Shown here: positions 61,584-64,000 of the stretch, piece after piece
Numbering within the stretch: position 1 is the first letter of the stretch
Layout of the letters: the number at the start of each line of letters is the position of its first letter
Assembly: GCA_964596675.1 (NCBI GenBank)
Contig: CAZQUZ010000005.1
Coordinates: forward strand, 31,960-95,959
Length of the DNA: 64,000 nt
From: JAGOMW01 sp964596675
Lineage (GTDB): Bacteria; Patescibacteriota; Gracilibacteria; BD1-5; UBA2023
Direction of reading: 5' to 3'
The notes under the pieces: model-generated
Database searches by the model: none
What the model was told of the DNA's origin: nothing
Seen by the model: only the letters and a program-made list of their open reading frames with translations
Translations under genes and position numbers: made by a program

Positions 61584-63731
61584 TTAAATAATCTTTTCGA
61601 GACCGATACGACCCTTTTCTTTATCGACAGAGTAGACCTTTACCTTTACGATTTCTCCGACTTTCGCGACGGTATTTACATCCGCGATGCGCTCTTTTAT
61701 CCCGAATTTCGAGATATGTATCATACCCTCTTTGCCCTTGGCAATCTCGACGATAGCACCGACGGTATCGAGGATTTTCACGATTTTCCCTTCGTATTCA
61801 TCGCCGACTTCGATATCTTTGAGGATTCACTGGATAAACTCGAGTGCTGCCTTACCAGCTTCCTGAGTTTTCGCGGTGATAGTACACTGACCATTATCCT
61901 CGAGATTCACCTCGACGCCATAGTTCTTTTCGATGCTCTGTATCGTCTCGCCACCCTTACCGATAACCTCTCGCATCTTCTCTTCTGGGACGAATACCGC
62001 GAGGAGAAATGGTGCATACTGAGAGAGTTCGCTGCGTGGAGCGGAGAGACATTTTTTCATCTCGCCCATGATGTATCCACAGGCTGCGACTGATTGCTCG
62101 AATACCTGTCGTATGACATCCATAGAGAGTCCTGATATCTTACAGTCCATCTGGAGTGCGGTGATACCGCGCTCTGTACGTGCCACCTTAAAGTCCATAT
62201 CTCCGAGGAAGTCCTCCTGTGCCTGGATATCTGCGAGGATCTCATATTTCCCACTATCCTCATCATATATCATCCCCATCGCGACACCTGCGACCATCGC
62301 CTTTATCGGCACACCTGCGTCCATGAGTGACATCGTAGAGCCACAGACTGATGCCATAGAGGATGACCCATTACACGTCGTCGTCTCTGAGACCACACGT
62401 ATCATATATGGGAAGTCTGTCTCAGATGGGAGGACTCTCTCTAGTGCTTTCTCAGCGAGACGACCATGTCCGACCTCACGACGTCCGACTCATCTGAGTG
62501 GCTTCACTTCGCCGACAGAAAATGGAGGGAAGTTATAGTGGTGGATATAGCGCTTTGTGTCCTCCTCGAACATATCATCGATGAGCTGGATATCAGATGG
62601 TCCACCGAGTGTCGTCACAGAGAGTACCTGCGTCACACCGCGTTCGAATAGTGCCGAACCATGCGTGCGGGGGAGTATAGGTGCCGTCGCTCGGACTGGA
62701 CGTACCTCATCACATGCTCGACCATCGAGACGAGTGCGAGTCGTGAGGACAGTCTTTCTCATATGAGTCGATATGACTTTTTTCACGCTGTCAGCAATAT
62801 CTGCCATCTTCGGTGTATTGGACTCTTTATCGTATCAGAGCTTCTCTGCAGTCGCCTCTACGAGATCGTGCATCGCATCATGGAACTCGAGCTTGCCGAG
62901 ATTATAGAGTGATTGTATTTCTGACTCAGAAATGAGATTTTTTACGCTTTCTATCACAGTCTCATCGGTATCGATGACGGTAAGTGTGGTTTCTGGGAGT
63001 GCGTGAACTTTTTTATATGCATCGAGAAAGTCTATCTGCGACTTACAGAGGTCTTTTATGATGCTGTGAGCATATTCGAATGCGCGTACCATGAGTTCAT
63101 TTTTTACCTCAGACCCCTGGGACTCTACCATCGTGATGGCGTCCAGCGTACCAGCGACGGTGAGATCCAGATGAGCTGCCGCTATCTGCTCGAATGTCGG
63201 GTCGAAGATAAAGTTCCCACTCTCATCACTCGCGATACGGACGGCTGCGACTGGCCCCTCGAACTCTCGGACTCCTGCGAGCATGACGGAGAGCGATGCT
63301 CCTGTCACACCATACCATCCGAAATCAGACACCCCAGATGAGCTCATGATAGTCGAGATGATCTGCGTATCAGTGCGAGTATTTTTCGGGAACATCGGTC
63401 GTATCGGACGGTCGATGAGACGACTATTGAGGATAGATGCTTCGCTCGGACGTCATTCACGCTTCATGAATCTATTGCCTCCGATTTTACCATTGGCATA
63501 GTACTTTTCCTGGAACTCTACAGTGAGTGGGAAGAAGTCGCCATCTTTCGGATTCCCGATACCAGTCGTCGTGAGGAGAAAGTTGCCTACTTCGTCTGAT
63601 ATGACGACAGAGCCAGTCGCGAAGAGCGCGAGTCTTCCTGATTCGAATGTGATATTTTTTCCAGCGATGGAGTAGCATTTTGATACGACAGCTCGTTCGA
63701 GGGCGAGCTTATCCTTGAGTCAGACGATCAT
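61584..63731 (-). CDS. pnp: Polyribonucleotide nucleotidyltransferase (PNPase)
   Basis: 3'-5' phosphorolytic RNA exonuclease, core of RNA decay. The 715 residues have the first RNase PH-like domain (GGNRFMKRE, SRLIDRPIRPMFP), the second catalytic one (RTHGSALFERGVTQ, CGSTMSLMDAGVPIKAMVAG, YEILADIQAQEDFLGDMDFKVA), a KH domain (VIGKGGETIQSIE) and an S1 domain (VGDEYEGKIVKI ... GMIHISKFG). UGA-Gly at 62835, 62490 and 61827, plus one at residue 4. Start ATG at 63729-63731. Confidence 0.97.
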
Positions 63732-63923
63732 AGAAAAGAGATGAAAAAATAGAGCGCAATATTCGCTCGTCTCTCCAAACAAAATCATGAGAAATGAGCT
63801 TGTTCGGATGGGCGAGAGGAATCTTTGCGAGAGTGATTATAGTGATGAATACGAAAAAAGCAAAATATCTATTTTGGAAGAAAATCCTTGATTTTTATAA
63901 AAAATCTATACAATCCAATGCAC

Positions 63924-64000
63924 GCGAGTATAGCTCAATTGGCTAGAGTACCGCCTTGCCATGGCGGCCGTTGTGGGTTCGAGTCCCATTACTCGCTCCA
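63924..64000 (+). tRNA. tRNA-Gly(GCC), CCA encoded
   Basis: 77 bases: acceptor GCGAGTA with TACTCGC, D arm with AGCTCAATTGGCTAGAGTA, anticodon stem CCGCC/GGCGG around TTGCCAT (anticodon GCC), T arm GTGGG-TTCGAGT-CCCAT, discriminator T and encoded CCA at the last base of the window. It reads GGC and GGU; the expected UGA-reading tRNA-Gly(UCA) is not in this window. Confidence 0.95.

Noticed and set aside
1..64000. Dozens of in-frame UGA codons as evidence of pseudogenes, frameshifts or poor sequence
   Set aside because: They fall at conserved Gly in intact domain sequences, never with shifts of frame, and UAA/UAG close the genes at expected lengths.
1..64000. UGA read as Trp (code 4) or selenocysteine
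   Set aside because: The positions align with Gly in well-known motifs, not Trp or Cys; UGG is used for Trp; UGA is far too common for selenocysteine and lacks insertion elements.
1..64000. CRISPR arrays, rRNA genes, insertion sequences with transposase
   Set aside because: No regularly spaced repeats, rRNA signature or transposase motifs were found; the only mobile-element gene recognised is the serine recombinase.

Overview
Organism. The window reads sensibly only if UGA is glycine (NCBI code 25). More than twenty conserved genes (recG, serS, thrS, glyS, ruvB, pnp, folD, miaA, dnaX, a cytosine methyltransferase and others) run through in-frame UGA at invariant Gly positions, and every gene I could close ends in UAA or UAG. 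Together with small compact genes and short gene gaps this points to the Patescibacteria/CPR lineages Gracilibacteria or Absconditabacteria (SR1). Many genes have a TATAAT-like box only 5-8 bases before the ATG and no Shine-Dalgarno sequence, which suggests common leaderless transcription.

Layout. 1-9.2 kb: an RNA helicase, recG, two small-protein cassettes with the same leader and terminator, a GGDEF protein, Fe-superoxide dismutase, a WecA/TagO-type transferase with a DedA protein, and an unknown gene. 9.2-15.1 kb: a metallo-beta-lactamase-fold protein with a DUF1361 membrane protein, a NERD-like nuclease, and murC with an MFS transporter. 15.1-22.1 kb: tsaC, miaA, an AI-2E-type permease, dnaX, serS. 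22.1-23.6 kb: an AT-rich, UGA-rich type II restriction-modification pair. 23.8-31.6 kb: ATP-grasp protein, PhnA, metallophosphatase, an operon of small membrane proteins with strong ribosome binding sites, thrS, lipoproteins, VKOR. 31.7-37.8 kb: T-box-controlled glyS, DedA, polyprenyl synthase, uppS, an RRM protein, a LysM-CHAP hydrolase, rplU.

38.0-51.2 kb is an integrated mobile element at tRNA-Gln(UUG). It is bounded by 131-bp direct repeats that begin with the tRNA 3' end. It carries a Ca2+/cation exchanger, two ATP-grasp proteins (one fused to a DUF1704 metallopeptidase-like domain), a 7-TM protein, exported proteins, a J-domain membrane protein, a predicted DNA-binding-like protein and a large serine recombinase. 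It also has two non-coding regions rich in hairpins: a 5' leader with mutually exclusive stems, and a roughly 300-nt structured region next to the recombinase operon.

51.2-64 kb returns to core genes: rplI, ruvX, ppa, a large lipoprotein, folD, a lytic transglycosylase, ruvB, a Rel-type HD hydrolase, a Trm11-like methyltransferase, pnp and tRNA-Gly(GCC).

Working together. WecA/TagO, UppS, the polyprenyl synthase, MurC, the LysM-CHAP hydrolase and the transglycosylase make and remodel the envelope. SerS, ThrS, GlyS, TsaC, MiaA and Trm11 serve the recoded translation system. RecG, RuvB, RuvX and DnaX handle replication forks. All gene calls rest on reading motifs by eye; no database search was possible.
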